In this document: one piece after another, positions 1 through 8,500 of the stretch | How the letters are laid out: each line of letters opens with the position of its first letter | Numbering within the stretch: the first letter of the stretch is position 1 | From: Flammeovirgaceae bacterium UBA5585 | GTDB taxonomy: Bacteria > Bacteroidota > Bacteroidia > Cytophagales > Cyclobacteriaceae | Direction of reading: 5' to 3' | Assembly (NCBI GenBank): GCA_002425185.1 | Contig: DILT01000013.1 | Span: 310,001-374,000, forward strand | Length of the DNA stretch: 64,000 bases | Notes under the pieces: model-generated | What the model was told of the DNA's origin: nothing | The model's input: only the letters and a program-made list of their open reading frames with translations | The model's database searches: none | Program-made: the position numbers and the translations under genes

Positions 1-1
1 A

Positions 2-1228
2 TACCCCAATGTATGCCTCTGAGCGTTTTAGAATGAACGGATCTTTTTCATTGATTTTGTTGTGGGCATTAATTCCGGCCATTAAGCCCTGACAGGCAGC
101 CTCCTCATACCCCGTTGTGCCATTGATTTGCCCTGCAAAGTACAGATTGTCAATGAGTTGTGTTTCTAACGTGAGTTTTAGCTGAGTGGGTGGGAAGAAA
201 TCATATTCTATGGCATAACCGGGCCGGAACATTTTTGCCCTTTCAAAGCCGGGTATTTTAATAAGAGCCTGATATTGAATGTCTTCTGGTAAAGAAGTAG
301 AAAACCCGTTAACATATATTTCAACAGTTTCCCATCCTTCTGGCTCGACAAAAATCTGGTGCCTTTCCCGCTCCGAAAAGCGGTTAATCTTATCCTCAAT
401 TGACGGGCAGTACCGAGGCCCAAGTCCCTGAATTCGGCCACTAAACATGGGTGAGCGCTCAAAACCAAGCTTTAGTGTATCATGAACCTGTTCGTTTGTA
501 TAGGTGATCCAACAACTTACTTGCTTCGTTAAGGGCTGTGTTTCTGTATAGGAAAACTTGCCCGGGTTGTCATCACCCCTTTGTTCCTCCATTTTAGAAT
601 AGTCAAGCGAACGGCCATCAACCCTTGGAGGGGTGCCAGTTTTCATTCTCCCCGATTCAAATCCTAATGTGACAAGTTGCTCTGTAAGTCCTGTTGCGGC
701 TTTTTCTCCAGTTCGTCCTCCCCCAAACTGTTTTTCACCTATATGGATTTTTCCGTTAAGGAATGTTCCATTTGTTAGAATTACCGCTTTGCTATGAATC
801 TCAATACCTAGGGAGGTTTTAATGCCTATTGCTTTTCCGTCCTTTATAAGAACCTCGCTCGCCATCTCCTGCCAGAAATCAACATTGGGAATCTTCTCAA
901 GCGCAAGCCTCCATTCTTCAGCAAATCGGGCCCTGTCGTTCTGCGTCCTTGGGCTCCACATAGCTGGTCCTTTCGACAGGTTCAGCATTCTAAACTGGAT
1001 CATGGATTTGTCAGACACAATTCCGGAAAGGCCGCCAAGCGCATCTATTTCGCGCACAATTTGCCCCTTAGCCACGCCACCCATAGCGGGATTGCAAGAC
1101 ATCTGAGCAATGGTGGCCATATTCATGGTCACAAGCAGCACGCGCGAGCCCATATTGGCCGCAGCGGCTGCCGCTTCGCATCCGGCATGACCGGCTCCAA
1201 CCACAATTACATCATACTGCTGAAACAT
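2..1228 (-). CDS. mnmG: tRNA uridine-5-carboxymethylaminomethyl(34) synthesis enzyme MnmG, 5' part (cut by window edge)
   Basis: An open frame runs from an ATG at 1226-1228 to the left edge without a stop, giving about 409 of the usual roughly 620 residues. The start reads MFQQYDVIVVGAGHAGCEAA, an FAD-binding GxGxxG Rossmann motif. Family hallmarks follow: CNPAMGGVAKG, SPRTQNDR, GEKQFGGGRTGE, KTGTPPRVDGRS and, near the edge, YFAGQINGTTGYEEAACQG. MnmG works with the GTPase MnmE to modify the wobble uridine of several tRNAs, using FAD and methylene-tetrahydrofolate. The C-terminal MnmE/tRNA-binding part lies outside the window. Its upstream gap carries parS-like and DnaA-box-like sites, in line with the classical link between gidA/mnmG and replication origins. 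Confidence 0.97.
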   Translation of the reverse strand, partial: MFQQYDVIVVGAGHAGCEAAAAAANMGSRVLLVTMNMATIAQMSCNPAMGGVAKGQIVREIDALGGLSGIVSDKSMIQFRMLNLSKGPAMWSPRTQNDRARFAEEWRLALEKIPNVDFWQEMASEVLIKDGKAIGIKTSLGIEIHSKAVILTNGTFLNGKIHIGEKQFGGGRTGEKAATGLTEQLVTLGFESGRMKTGTPPRVDGRSLDYSKMEEQRGDDNPGKFSYTETQPLTKQVSCWITYTNEQVHDTLKLGFERSPMFSGRIQGLGPRYCPSIEDKINRFSERERHQIFVEPEGWETVEIYVNGFSTSLPEDIQYQALIKIPGFERAKMFRPGYAIEYDFFPPTQLKLTLETQLIDNLYFAGQINGTTGYEEAACQGLMAGINAHNKINEKDPFILKRSEAYIGV

Positions 1229-1233
1229 ATTCG

Positions 1234-1249
1234 CGTTCCACGTGAAACA
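1234..1249 (+). other. parS-like centromere site 1
   Basis: The 16-mer CGTTCCACGTGAAACA matches the bacterial parS consensus TGTTTCACGTGAAACA at 14 of 16 positions. It lies just upstream of the mnmG start. ParB/Spo0J binds such sites to load the partition complex and SMC. Its 14-base core is repeated in inverted orientation at 1333-1346, which makes a chance match less likely. Confidence 0.75.
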
Positions 1250-1279
1250 ATTAAAATCAATAAAATCAGATCGTTTGGG

Positions 1280-1309
1280 TAATCCACATTTCCACAAATA
1301 TTATCCACA
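1280..1309 (+). other. Cluster of three DnaA-box-like 9-mers
   Basis: Three same-strand 9-mers lie in 30 bases: TAATCCACA (1280-1288), ATTTCCACA (1288-1296) and TTATCCACA (1301-1309). The last is identical to the strong E. coli-type DnaA box and the others differ from it by one and two bases. They lie between two parS-like sites beside an AT-rich run (1250-1270). Part of a replication origin or a DnaA-regulated promoter are both possible. Function is inferred. Confidence 0.5.
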
Positions 1310-1331
1310 ATGGGGTTGAGTGGCAAATATT

Positions 1332-1347
1332 GGTTTCACGTGGAACC
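1332..1347 (-). other. parS-like centromere site 2 (inverted copy)
   Basis: GGTTTCACGTGGAACC; its reverse complement GGTTCCACGTGAAACC contains the same 14-base core (GTTCCACGTGAAAC) as the site at 1234-1249. It matches the parS consensus at 13 of 16 positions. It ends five bases before the 3' end of ybeY. Confidence 0.7.
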
Positions 1348-1351
1348 TTAA

Positions 1352-1771
1352 TTAACGCAAAGATAGGTAAGCATCCTCTTTTTTGCGCATTATGGATTTT
1401 TGACGAGCACTCTTATCGCTGTAGCCCATAAGGTGAAGAACTCCATGCACCATTACCCTGTGGAGCTCAGACTCTGAAGACACCTTGAATTTCTTGGCAT
1501 TTTCTCGTATCCGTGGAATGCTAATGAAGATATCACCTTCGATGAGAGCCTGATCATCTGAGTTATCGAAGGTAATGATATCTGTAAGGGTTTTGTGATT
1601 TAAATAGCGTTGATTCATTTTGCCCAGGTAAGCATCGGAGCAAAAAATGATATTTAAGGATTTTAGTCTAAAGCCCTCTTTTTGGATTGTTTTCTTTAAC
1701 CAGTTTGATGTTTTTCTTGGATGAGGAAGCTCAAACCTTACCTTTTCTGAAAAGAAACGGATTGCGCTCAT
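1352..1771 (-). CDS. ybeY: Endoribonuclease YbeY (rRNA maturation)
   Basis: 139 residues, typical of the family. The C-terminal half has the metal-binding motif HGVLHLMGYSDKS, where two histidines and the following aspartate replace the HxxxHxxGxxH arrangement of Proteobacteria, as is common in Bacteroidota. The upstream segment DIITFDNSD also fits the fold. YbeY is a zinc-dependent single-strand RNase for 16S rRNA 3'-end maturation and ribosome quality control. The start ATG (1769-1771) directly abuts the stop of the upstream ATPase gene, so the two are almost certainly co-transcribed. Confidence 0.93.
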   Translation of the reverse strand: MSAIRFFSEKVRFELPHPRKTSNWLKKTIQKEGFRLKSLNIIFCSDAYLGKMNQRYLNHKTLTDIITFDNSDDQALIEGDIFISIPRIRENAKKFKVSSESELHRVMVHGVLHLMGYSDKSARQKSIMRKKEDAYLSLR

Positions 1772-2176
1772 TTATGCATTCATATAGAAGCTTAGTTCAA
1801 CTACCTTTCCCCCATCCTTAAATTCAACCTCATCCGAAAGGTGCTTCATTAGAAAAATACCCCTACCACCTGGTTTTTCAATATTTTCCGGAACTGTTGG
1901 ATCAGGCAGGTTGTGGTAGTTAAAACCTTCTCCCTCGTCTTTAACAATGAACTTAAGGAGGTTTTCATTAAGCATAAGACTTAAATACACGTTTTTTAGT
2001 GAGTTACCGGCATTTCCATGCTTGATTGCATTGTTCACGGCCTCGGTAACAGCAATCATAATATTTCCATAAATATCCTCATCGAGGTGGAAACGCTCCT
2101 TGGCATTATCAATGAAGCTTTCGATCATCCGGATATTATCAATTATGGAGGGAATCTGAATGCTGATGGTGTTCAT
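1772..2176 (-). CDS. RsbW-like ATP-binding (anti-sigma factor type) protein
   Basis: 134 residues forming a stand-alone GHKL ATPase domain. The N box is EAVNNAIKHGN (about residues 47-57), G1 is DEGEGF, and G2 is GGRGIFLMKHLSDEV. There is no histidine-phosphotransfer region, which points to the RsbW/SpoIIAB serine-kinase anti-sigma type rather than a two-component kinase. No cognate sigma or anti-anti-sigma gene is visible here, so its partner is unknown. It sits between DUF4175 and ybeY, with 15 bases to the former and none to the latter. Confidence 0.85.
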   Translation of the reverse strand: MNTISIQIPSIIDNIRMIESFIDNAKERFHLDEDIYGNIMIAVTEAVNNAIKHGNAGNSLKNVYLSLMLNENLLKFIVKDEGEGFNYHNLPDPTVPENIEKPGGRGIFLMKHLSDEVEFKDGGKVVELSFYMNA

Positions 2177-2191
2177 CGTATACGCTGCAGG

Positions 2192-5100
2192 TTAGTTTTC
2201 GCGAAGTCGCTTAAAATATTCGTTAACTTCTTTTCTATAAAATGGGTAAAGTTTTGGAGGAACAGTTTTCAACAATTCTACTTCTTTTTCCTTTAATCGT
2301 AAATATTGCTCAATCGCTTTAGGCATCTCTTTGTCGTAATCCTTGGCGGCCTCGCCTTTTCGCTCTTCATCCATATCCTGTTCACGCAGGGATTTCTCCG
2401 TCTCTAAAAGCCTTGTAAGTATATCGCGTTGTCGCTGAATGAGCTGATCGGTTAGTTTCTTGTTCACCAGGTCTACCTCTGTTTCTTCCATTCGCTCCGT
2501 TAAATCTCCGCCAGGCGGGCCCATTCCCTTTTCTTGCATTTTCTTTTGCATCTCTTGCAGAGCCCTTCTTATGCGTTCTTGCTCTGCGGCCATTTCTGCA
2601 AGCTCTTCCGAAAGCTCCCTACCCCCTTTTCCGCTATTTTTCAGTTGCTCAATCTTATTGTTAAGCTGTTGTTGCATTTGGCTTAAGTTAGGCTGGCTAC
2701 CCTTCTGCTTACCCTTTTTTCCTGAGGCCTTCGCGTTAGCCATCATGTTCATCATCATATCAAAATGACTGTCGAGCATTAAGGCAAGATTATTTATGGA
2801 TGTCATGCTGAATTGCATCTCAGTTGAAATCTGCGGCCTCCTTCTTTCCCGGTAAGCCTCAATGGTTTTGTCTAGCCGGTCGTTCAGCTCAGTTACCTCG
2901 CGTGTTATAAATGAGCCCATCATGGGGTCGCGTTTACCAAGCGCTAACAAGCTGTCCTCCAACACCTTAACATCATCTTTTAGCTTTAATTGCTGCTGGG
3001 CCAATAGGTTAAACCGGGGATCATTTTGTTGTAATTCGCTGAATTGCCTCATAAGTCCCTCTTGGTCATGTGAAAGCTTAATGAGTCCATGGATAATTTG
3101 CCGAAGTGTTTCCAGGTTTTGCATGTCCATCTCCATGCTCATGGAGCTTTGCAGGCTTTCCATCTGCTGCTGCATCTGTTCCATCTTCTTTATCGCCTTT
3201 TGTTGCTCCCCTTTCGATTGAGATGGTTTTCCCTTTTCGAGGTTCTCCTGGCTGTTTTGTTGCGAATCCTCTACTTCCTTACTCTGATCCTCATCGGGTA
3301 TTTCATCGTTGCTTTTCAGCTCTTCTCCAAGCTCACGGAGTTCCTGAAGCTTTTCTTCTGTTTTTTTAAAATCCTCCTTTAGTTTTTCCTGCTCGTCAGC
3401 CAGTTCTTTGGACTTTTCGGCATTTTGATTTTCTGGAGCTTTATCCTGGTTCTTGCCCTTTGTTGCTTTTTCCTGTTCCTTTTCCAGGGCCTCAGTCTTT
3501 TCTAATAGGGCCTGTTGATCTTCTTTGTTCTTGCCCAATTCTTTAATGGCCTGGTCCATTTTATATTCAAACTGCATTTGCTTGAACAGCTCAAGGGTTC
3601 GCTCTAATTCCTTTTCCAGATTTTTAGAATTTTTATTCAGCTTATCCATTATGCGCTGAAGCTGATTTACATCCGTATTCTCTTTCAGAAGCTTTTCTAA
3701 TTCCTGGAGAAGTTTTCGTGTTTCTTCATCCAGTAATTCGTCCATCAACTTTTGTATTTGCTCTGCTTTTTCTCGTATCCGCTCATCCTGTTCGGTAAAG
3801 GCTTCTTTCTTTTGTTCCAGTAACTTATTCTGATCTTTTAATTCGTTGAGCATCTTTTCAAGATTTTTCTTTTGCTCAAGAATGTCCTCCAGCTTTTTCT
3901 TATCCTGCCAATCGAGCGACTGCTTGCCCTTCAGTTTTTGCTGAGCATCGTCAATTTGTTTTTGAAGTTCTTGCGCTTTTGAATAGCTCTGCTCAATTTT
4001 TTGTTCTGTCTTAGACTGAGCATTAGAAATCTCCGTAACAAGTTGATCCTTGTCGGGCACAAAAAATGTATACACTGAGGAGCGTGTTGATTTATGCCCA
4101 TTTACACCATCGTTATCCCATACTTGTAAAAAATATTCCAGAGACTCTCCGGGTTTCAACTTGAGCGAATCGAGAGTCCAATTGTAAAAGAAACTTTGCT
4201 GACTTTGATTAACCCCGATGGGAATGTTAACCGAACGCTGAACTACTTTTTGCTGCTGCGCATTTTTCACGTGAAACTGAAGCATCAGTTTACTTAGTCC
4301 GTAATCATCCGATACAATACCGCCTAAAACAATTCGCTGGTAAAGTATAGAGTCTCTGAAATTGTTGACCTGAAGCTGAGGATACTGATCTTTAATAACA
4401 TCAATCCGGTAACTTATTTTCTCTTTATTCCGGCTGTGTTCATTCTCCAGAACAATCTCATACTGATCTGGGTCATGAAGCCCCTTTTTGAAGTTAAAAA
4501 CCTGATTGTCAGATGTTTGTAACCCATCTGGCAATCCTGCGGAAGCGAAAAGAATAGAAGCTTTTAAAGCGTTGGTGGTTTGAATTTCCCAGGTTGCCAC
4601 GGCCCCTTCAGGAACTTCAAGATTGCCCGCATTGACAAGTTGTTCGCTTTTACGTTGCAGGTAACGGGGATATTCCAACCGAAGTTTAAGCTGTGTAAGT
4701 TCGGGACGATTCGCCAATGCAATTTCAACCGGGGATGAGTAGAAGCCCGCAGCCTCAAACTGAATTCTTTTGCCCTCCTGAAGTTTTTCAAAGGTATATT
4801 GAAAATTGCCAGCACCTAGCGGTTCCATTTTTAATCGTTGTGATTTTACGATTATGTAGCAAGCTTCAGGAATTGCATTACCCTCCAGCGTAAGTGAAAG
4901 TGTAAAATCTTCATTGAAGAATCCGGTGAGCTGTTGGTTTTGAACTACAAAATTAAAGGGGGCCTGCGGAGTGAACTGCTGATTGAAATTTACAATCCGA
5001 TGTGTGCTCTGCGTAAGTATATTCTTATTGAAAAGGGCCAGCAAAAGAATGATGCTCAGAGGTAAGGCCAGAAACTTTATGTACTTTTTGTTTTGGCCAA

Positions 5101-5536
5101 TATCTATGGCTGAATCAAAACGAATAGGTTCAAAAACACTGGATTTTTGCTGAACACTGGCAACGGCCAGCGATGAGCTTTGCTTTAAATTAATAAGCTG
5201 AATCAGGTTAACAAGCCGATCCTGAATTTGCGGAAAATAGTTACCAATGAGCCGTGCACTGTCTTCCTCACCCATTCCTTTTTTTGTAATCCAAAACTGA
5301 ATGGGCTCTTTTAAAAAGCGGTAGACACAATATGCTGCAGTAAAAATAAATGAGAGCACAATCAGTAGCCTGCCCCAGGGTGCCAGCCACAGCGCATATT
5401 CAAGTAAGGCCGCAACAAGAAAATAAAAAACTAAGATCGTAATGGTTAGTAAGGCGCCTCTTACAAGCAGGTTGGTATAATACCTGCGCCTGAAGGAATT
5501 AATGTTTGCTTTTACTTTATCAAATCCGCTGCCCAT
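2192..5536 (-). CDS. DUF4175 family membrane protein with long charged coiled coil
   Basis: About 1114 residues from the ATG at 5534-5536. A longer frame reaches 5704, but it would overrun the neighbouring gene and lacks a protein-like N-terminus. Two hydrophobic segments lie near residues 29-50 and 56-73, with a third near 155-172. An extracytoplasmic beta-rich region follows, then from about residue 500 a very long Q/E/K-rich coiled coil. The last 350 residues include methionine-rich MMMNMMANA and conserved-looking helices. This matches the Bacteroidota DUF4175 family, whose function is unknown. A parS-like site is embedded at 4263-4278. Confidence 0.85.
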   Translation of the reverse strand: MGSGFDKVKANINSFRRRYYTNLLVRGALLTITILVFYFLVAALLEYALWLAPWGRLLIVLSFIFTAAYCVYRFLKEPIQFWITKKGMGEEDSARLIGNYFPQIQDRLVNLIQLINLKQSSSLAVASVQQKSSVFEPIRFDSAIDIGQNKKYIKFLALPLSIILLLALFNKNILTQSTHRIVNFNQQFTPQAPFNFVVQNQQLTGFFNEDFTLSLTLEGNAIPEACYIIVKSQRLKMEPLGAGNFQYTFEKLQEGKRIQFEAAGFYSSPVEIALANRPELTQLKLRLEYPRYLQRKSEQLVNAGNLEVPEGAVATWEIQTTNALKASILFASAGLPDGLQTSDNQVFNFKKGLHDPDQYEIVLENEHSRNKEKISYRIDVIKDQYPQLQVNNFRDSILYQRIVLGGIVSDDYGLSKLMLQFHVKNAQQQKVVQRSVNIPIGVNQSQQSFFYNWTLDSLKLKPGESLEYFLQVWDNDGVNGHKSTRSSVYTFFVPDKDQLVTEISNAQSKTEQKIEQSYSKAQELQKQIDDAQQKLKGKQSLDWQDKKKLEDILEQKKNLEKMLNELKDQNKLLEQKKEAFTEQDERIREKAEQIQKLMDELLDEETRKLLQELEKLLKENTDVNQLQRIMDKLNKNSKNLEKELERTLELFKQMQFEYKMDQAIKELGKNKEDQQALLEKTEALEKEQEKATKGKNQDKAPENQNAEKSKELADEQEKLKEDFKKTEEKLQELRELGEELKSNDEIPDEDQSKEVEDSQQNSQENLEKGKPSQSKGEQQKAIKKMEQMQQQMESLQSSMSMEMDMQNLETLRQIIHGLIKLSHDQEGLMRQFSELQQNDPRFNLLAQQQLKLKDDVKVLEDSLLALGKRDPMMGSFITREVTELNDRLDKTIEAYRERRRPQISTEMQFSMTSINNLALMLDSHFDMMMNMMANAKASGKKGKQKGSQPNLSQMQQQLNNKIEQLKNSGKGGRELSEELAEMAAEQERIRRALQEMQKKMQEKGMGPPGGDLTERMEETEVDLVNKKLTDQLIQRQRDILTRLLETEKSLREQDMDEERKGEAAKDYDKEMPKAIEQYLRLKEKEVELLKTVPPKLYPFYRKEVNEYFKRLREN
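4263..4278 (+). other. parS-like site 3, inside the DUF4175 gene
   Basis: TTTTTCACGTGAAACT matches TGTTTCACGTGAAACA at 14 of 16 positions and contains the perfect 12-base palindrome TTTCACGTGAAA. It lies about 3 kb from the intergenic pair. ParB sites within coding sequence close to the origin are common in other bacteria. Confidence 0.55.
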
Positions 5537-5645
5537 TACCCACAAGTTTATACAACTGAAAACGAGTCTGCTAACGTAAAGTTTGCAGATCACTAAAGAT
5601 AGTGGCTTAACGCGATGCAAGCAACGCTGATTTATACGAATGACA

Positions 5646-6020
5646 CTACGTGGACTCTGGTGACAAATTCCATTGGTGCTCGATTTCGAAATATTCGAGC
5701 ACATGCATTTTCAAAAGTTTTTCCTGCTCCAGTAAGTCAAAGTGGGGCAATTTTTTAATGACTTTCCAATGGGGCCAGCCCTCCTGATCAAGTCCCTCCA
5801 GCTCATAATAACCGGCCAGGCTTAAAACTTTACAAATGGCGATGTGAAGCAGGTCCTGTTTTTCTTCCTTTGAAAATAATCGGTAACCCTGCCCGAGCTC
5901 CTGAACGCCAATTAAGAACAGGACCCCATTCAGGTCTTTAGGCTTTTTCCCTAAAGACTCCTCAATGTGCCGGAGCAAAACATGCCAGCTTCTTTCAAGT
6001 TCAAGATCGCGCTTAAACAT
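5646..6020 (-). CDS. Hypothetical protein, 124 aa
   Basis: A soluble, mostly helical protein beginning MFKRDLELERSWHVLLRHIE, with no signal peptide or membrane segment and no motif I recognise. Its start overlaps the end of the carboxymuconolactone-decarboxylase-like gene by 8 bases, so the two form one transcription unit. 109 bases separate it from DUF4175. Length and composition look like a genuine protein, but I cannot assign a family. Confidence 0.7.
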   Translation of the reverse strand: MFKRDLELERSWHVLLRHIEESLGKKPKDLNGVLFLIGVQELGQGYRLFSKEEKQDLLHIAICKVLSLAGYYELEGLDQEGWPHWKVIKKLPHFDLLEQEKLLKMHVLEYFEIEHQWNLSPEST

Positions 6021-6354
6021 GGTTCAGTTCTTCCCAATATTCGAAAGCCCTTCTTAAATGAGGAATTACAATCGTTCCGCCTACCAGGGTAGCCACACCC
6101 ATGGCCTCATGAACTTCATCCGTGTTTAAGCCCACCTCTTTGCATTTGCCAAGATGGTATTTTACGCAATCATCGCAACGCAATACCAATGAGCAGGTAA
6201 GCCCAATCAACTCCTTGCTTCTAACGTCTAAGTGTCCTTCAGCGTAGGCGTTTGTGTCTAAATTGAAAATACGTTTTATGATGAGGCTATCGGAGGCCAT
6301 TATTTTTTCATTCATCTTGCTCCGGTAGCTGTTAAAATCCTGAACTAAGCCCAT
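6013..6354 (-). CDS. Carboxymuconolactone decarboxylase / AhpD-like protein
   Basis: 113 residues from the ATG at 6352-6354; a longer frame to 6441 would start within the divergent comF region. The motif CDDCVKYHLGKCKE carries the CxxC pair and following histidine typical of the AhpD/CMD fold, which supports thiol-disulfide peroxidase-type activity. The substrate is unknown. The downstream 124-aa gene overlaps by 8 bases. It is transcribed divergently from comF. Confidence 0.85.
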   Translation of the reverse strand: MGLVQDFNSYRSKMNEKIMASDSLIIKRIFNLDTNAYAEGHLDVRSKELIGLTCSLVLRCDDCVKYHLGKCKEVGLNTDEVHEAMGVATLVGGTIVIPHLRRAFEYWEELNHV

Positions 6355-6434
6355 GGTTACAGTTTTACTTTTACTATTTTGAAAAGCGCAAAACCCTTGC
6401 GGGGTTTTAAGTATTACCGTAAATATAATGCTCC

Positions 6435-7139
6435 GTGCCATCGGCTGTATCAGAAATATTTTTAGACTTCGTTAGCCTTGTCTATCCGCGGTATTGTTTC
6501 GCCTGTGCAGATGGATTGGTTAAGGGCGAAGACATTATTTGCACAAAATGCATCCATGATTTACCGCGAACGGGTTATCATTTGGAAAGAGAAAACCCAC
6601 TCTATAAAAGGTTATTTGGACGCATTCCGCTTCATTCTGCCTTCGCCTTTTTGATGTTCAACAAGGGTGGCAGCGTACAAAAGCTTATGCATGAGTTTAA
6701 GTATAATAACCATCGCGAAATCGGATATGTCATTGGCCGGGTTTATGGGGAAGAACTCACCAAAAGTGGCTTTTCTGATCAATTTGATATGATTTTGCCT
6801 GTTCCGCTTCACCCTGAAAAGCACAGGCGCAGGGGGTATAACCAAAGTGAAAAGTTTGCAAAAGGTTTAGAAGAGAAGTTAAGTGCACCTTGCAAAGCCG
6901 AAATATTGCAACGATTGGTGAAGACCGACACCCAGACAAAGAAAACAAAACTTAAACGCTGGGAGAATGTGAAGCAGGTTTTTGCTGTGCAAAATCCAGA
7001 AGAAATTCAGGGCAGAAGAATTTTGTTGGTTGATGATGTGATTACTACAGGTGCGACAATTGAGGCTTGTGCTCTTGCGTTGATTAATTCAGGCTGCGGG
7101 CAACTCAGCGTTTGCAGCATGGCCTATGCCGCAGAATAA
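6435..7139 (+). CDS. comF: ComF family protein (phosphoribosyltransferase fold)
   Basis: 234 residues from a GTG start; an in-frame stop at 6426-6428 rules out any upstream start. Four cysteines at the N-terminus (CFAC and CTKC, about residues 16-36) form the zinc ribbon of ComF proteins. The C-terminus has the PRPP-binding loop ILLVDDVITTGATI near residue 195. LPVPLHPEKHRRRGYNQS in the middle is also a family hallmark. ComF homologues are needed for single-stranded DNA handling in natural transformation, but they are widespread in non-competent species. Confidence 0.93.
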   Translation: MPSAVSEIFLDFVSLVYPRYCFACADGLVKGEDIICTKCIHDLPRTGYHLERENPLYKRLFGRIPLHSAFAFLMFNKGGSVQKLMHEFKYNNHREIGYVIGRVYGEELTKSGFSDQFDMILPVPLHPEKHRRRGYNQSEKFAKGLEEKLSAPCKAEILQRLVKTDTQTKKTKLKRWENVKQVFAVQNPEEIQGRRILLVDDVITTGATIEACALALINSGCGQLSVCSMAYAAE

Positions 7140-7141
7140 AA

Positions 7142-7170
7142 AAGCCCTCCTGATTTCAGGAAGGCTTCTT
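7142..7170. terminator. Bidirectional intrinsic terminator between comF and gldJ
   Basis: AAGCCCTCCTGA and TCAGGAAGGCTT form a 12-base stem with one mismatch and a tiny loop. It is flanked by A-rich sequence on the left and T-containing sequence on the right. It lies between the convergent stops of comF (7139) and gldJ (7193). Confidence 0.75.
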
Positions 7171-7192
7171 ATATAAGCTTTGTTTCTTAGCT

Positions 7193-8443
7193 CTAGTAGT
7201 TTGATCCGGCTCTGATCATTGCACAACGGAAACCGATAGTTGCCGTAGCACTGTCCTGATCAAGATACCTGCGCGTACCGGGTGACATCCAGTATGCAAC
7301 ATCTTTCCAGCTTCCACCCTTATAAACACGGGCTTTATCAGTAATCAGTGATGTAAAGCTTTCAGGATTTCGCTCTGTCCACTCGCCTGTTGCAGGATCT
7401 TTAGTAATTCTGTTGTTATACCCTCCGGCATCATCCAGGAATCCATCCCGTCTCATCGGGTTAAGGTCATCAACATCCTGAAAAGAAAGGGGACGGTAAA
7501 CATCCTGAACCCACTCACTAACGTTACCCGCCATATTGTACAAACCAAAATCATTAGGGGGGAATTCATAGATATAAGACGTAATTAGCGCACCGTCATT
7601 TAAGCGACCGGCAATACCGGCATAATCTCCACGACCACGCTTAAAGTTGGCAAGCATAAAGCCCATTTGTTTTCCATAAGGATTACGAACGGCATGACCG
7701 TCCCAAGGGTAAACGCGCTGGTGGGTTTGCATTTCCTCCAGCCACTGCGTACCAATCATAGCCTGGGCAGCATATTCCCACTCAGCCTCGGTTGGGAGGC
7801 GGTAAGCCGGAATTACAATACCAGACTCTAAAGGAATACGTCCATCGGTTTCAGCATATTCAGTTCCAGCTTTTTGTGCCAACTGAATATTTACTGCACG
7901 CGTTCTCCAAACAGAGTAATTAGTTGCCTGTGTCCAGCTAATACCGACAACCGGGAAATAACGGAAACCAGGATAACGCAGGTAATGATCTACATAGGGA
8001 TCGTTAAAAGCAAGTTTTCCTACCCATACAGTAGTATCGGGTAGTGCGGCTTGATGTACTTCCTGAGAAGAATCGCGGGCCAGGTAGTGGAGGTATTCCA
8101 GCCAATGAATATTGGCAATTTCAGTTTCATCCATATAAAAGGAAGCAACAGAAACGGTTCTTTCAATGTTGTCGCGGAAAGACATAACATCCTCTTCAAA
8201 CGAACCCATTACAGTTCGGCCGCCTTCAATAAAAACCATATTAGGGGCGTCAGGTTGGCCCTTATAGGCATTTACCATGAAACCGCCCTCATCTTCGTTA
8301 TTAAAGCGAAGACCGGTAGCGGTACTTACTTGCCCGGGGTTTTGCGCGGTGGGCTTTCCTCCGCCCCTTCCAAACAGGGAGCAGGCAGAAAGTACGACTG
8401 AACTGATGGCTAAAAATAGAAGAGCCTTAAGATAGTTGTTCAT
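7193..8443 (-). CDS. gldJ: Gliding motility lipoprotein GldJ (SUMF1/formylglycine-generating-enzyme fold)
   Basis: 416 residues from the ATG at 8441-8443. The signal peptide ends in a lipobox (VVLSACSLF), so an outer-membrane lipoprotein is expected. MVFIEGGRTVMGSFEEDV opens the SUMF1-like domain, followed by SFYMDETEIANIHWLEYL, YRLPTEAEWEYAA, NMAGNVSEWVQDVYRP and a C-terminal YKGGSWKDV. DPYVDHYLRYPGFRYFPVVG matches GldJ better than its paralogue GldK, although GldK cannot be excluded by eye. GldJ/GldK are needed for gliding and for the type IX secretion system. It is single, away from other gld genes, and ends at a shared terminator with comF. Confidence 0.82.
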   Translation of the reverse strand: MNNYLKALLFLAISSVVLSACSLFGRGGGKPTAQNPGQVSTATGLRFNNEDEGGFMVNAYKGQPDAPNMVFIEGGRTVMGSFEEDVMSFRDNIERTVSVASFYMDETEIANIHWLEYLHYLARDSSQEVHQAALPDTTVWVGKLAFNDPYVDHYLRYPGFRYFPVVGISWTQATNYSVWRTRAVNIQLAQKAGTEYAETDGRIPLESGIVIPAYRLPTEAEWEYAAQAMIGTQWLEEMQTHQRVYPWDGHAVRNPYGKQMGFMLANFKRGRGDYAGIAGRLNDGALITSYIYEFPPNDFGLYNMAGNVSEWVQDVYRPLSFQDVDDLNPMRRDGFLDDAGGYNNRITKDPATGEWTERNPESFTSLITDKARVYKGGSWKDVAYWMSPGTRRYLDQDSATATIGFRCAMIRAGSNY

Positions 8444-8468
8444 TGTAACGTTGATTTTAAAGCAACTG

Positions 8469-8500
8469 CTAATATATGGACATAAACGCATGTTTTCCAA
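8469..8500 (-). promoter_or_regulatory. Candidate gldJ promoter
   Basis: Reading the minus strand, TTG (8498-8500) and TATATTAG (8469-8476) are separated by 21 bases. They resemble the Bacteroidota -33 TTTG and -7 TAnnTTTG elements, with one mismatch in the -7 box. The box lies 26 bases ahead of the gldJ ATG. Confidence 0.35.

Noticed and set aside
5537..5704. N-terminal extension of the DUF4175 frame to 5704
   Set aside because: It overlaps the 124-aa gene, has no protein-like character, and a good ATG at 5534-5536 directly precedes the charged N-terminus and first membrane helix.
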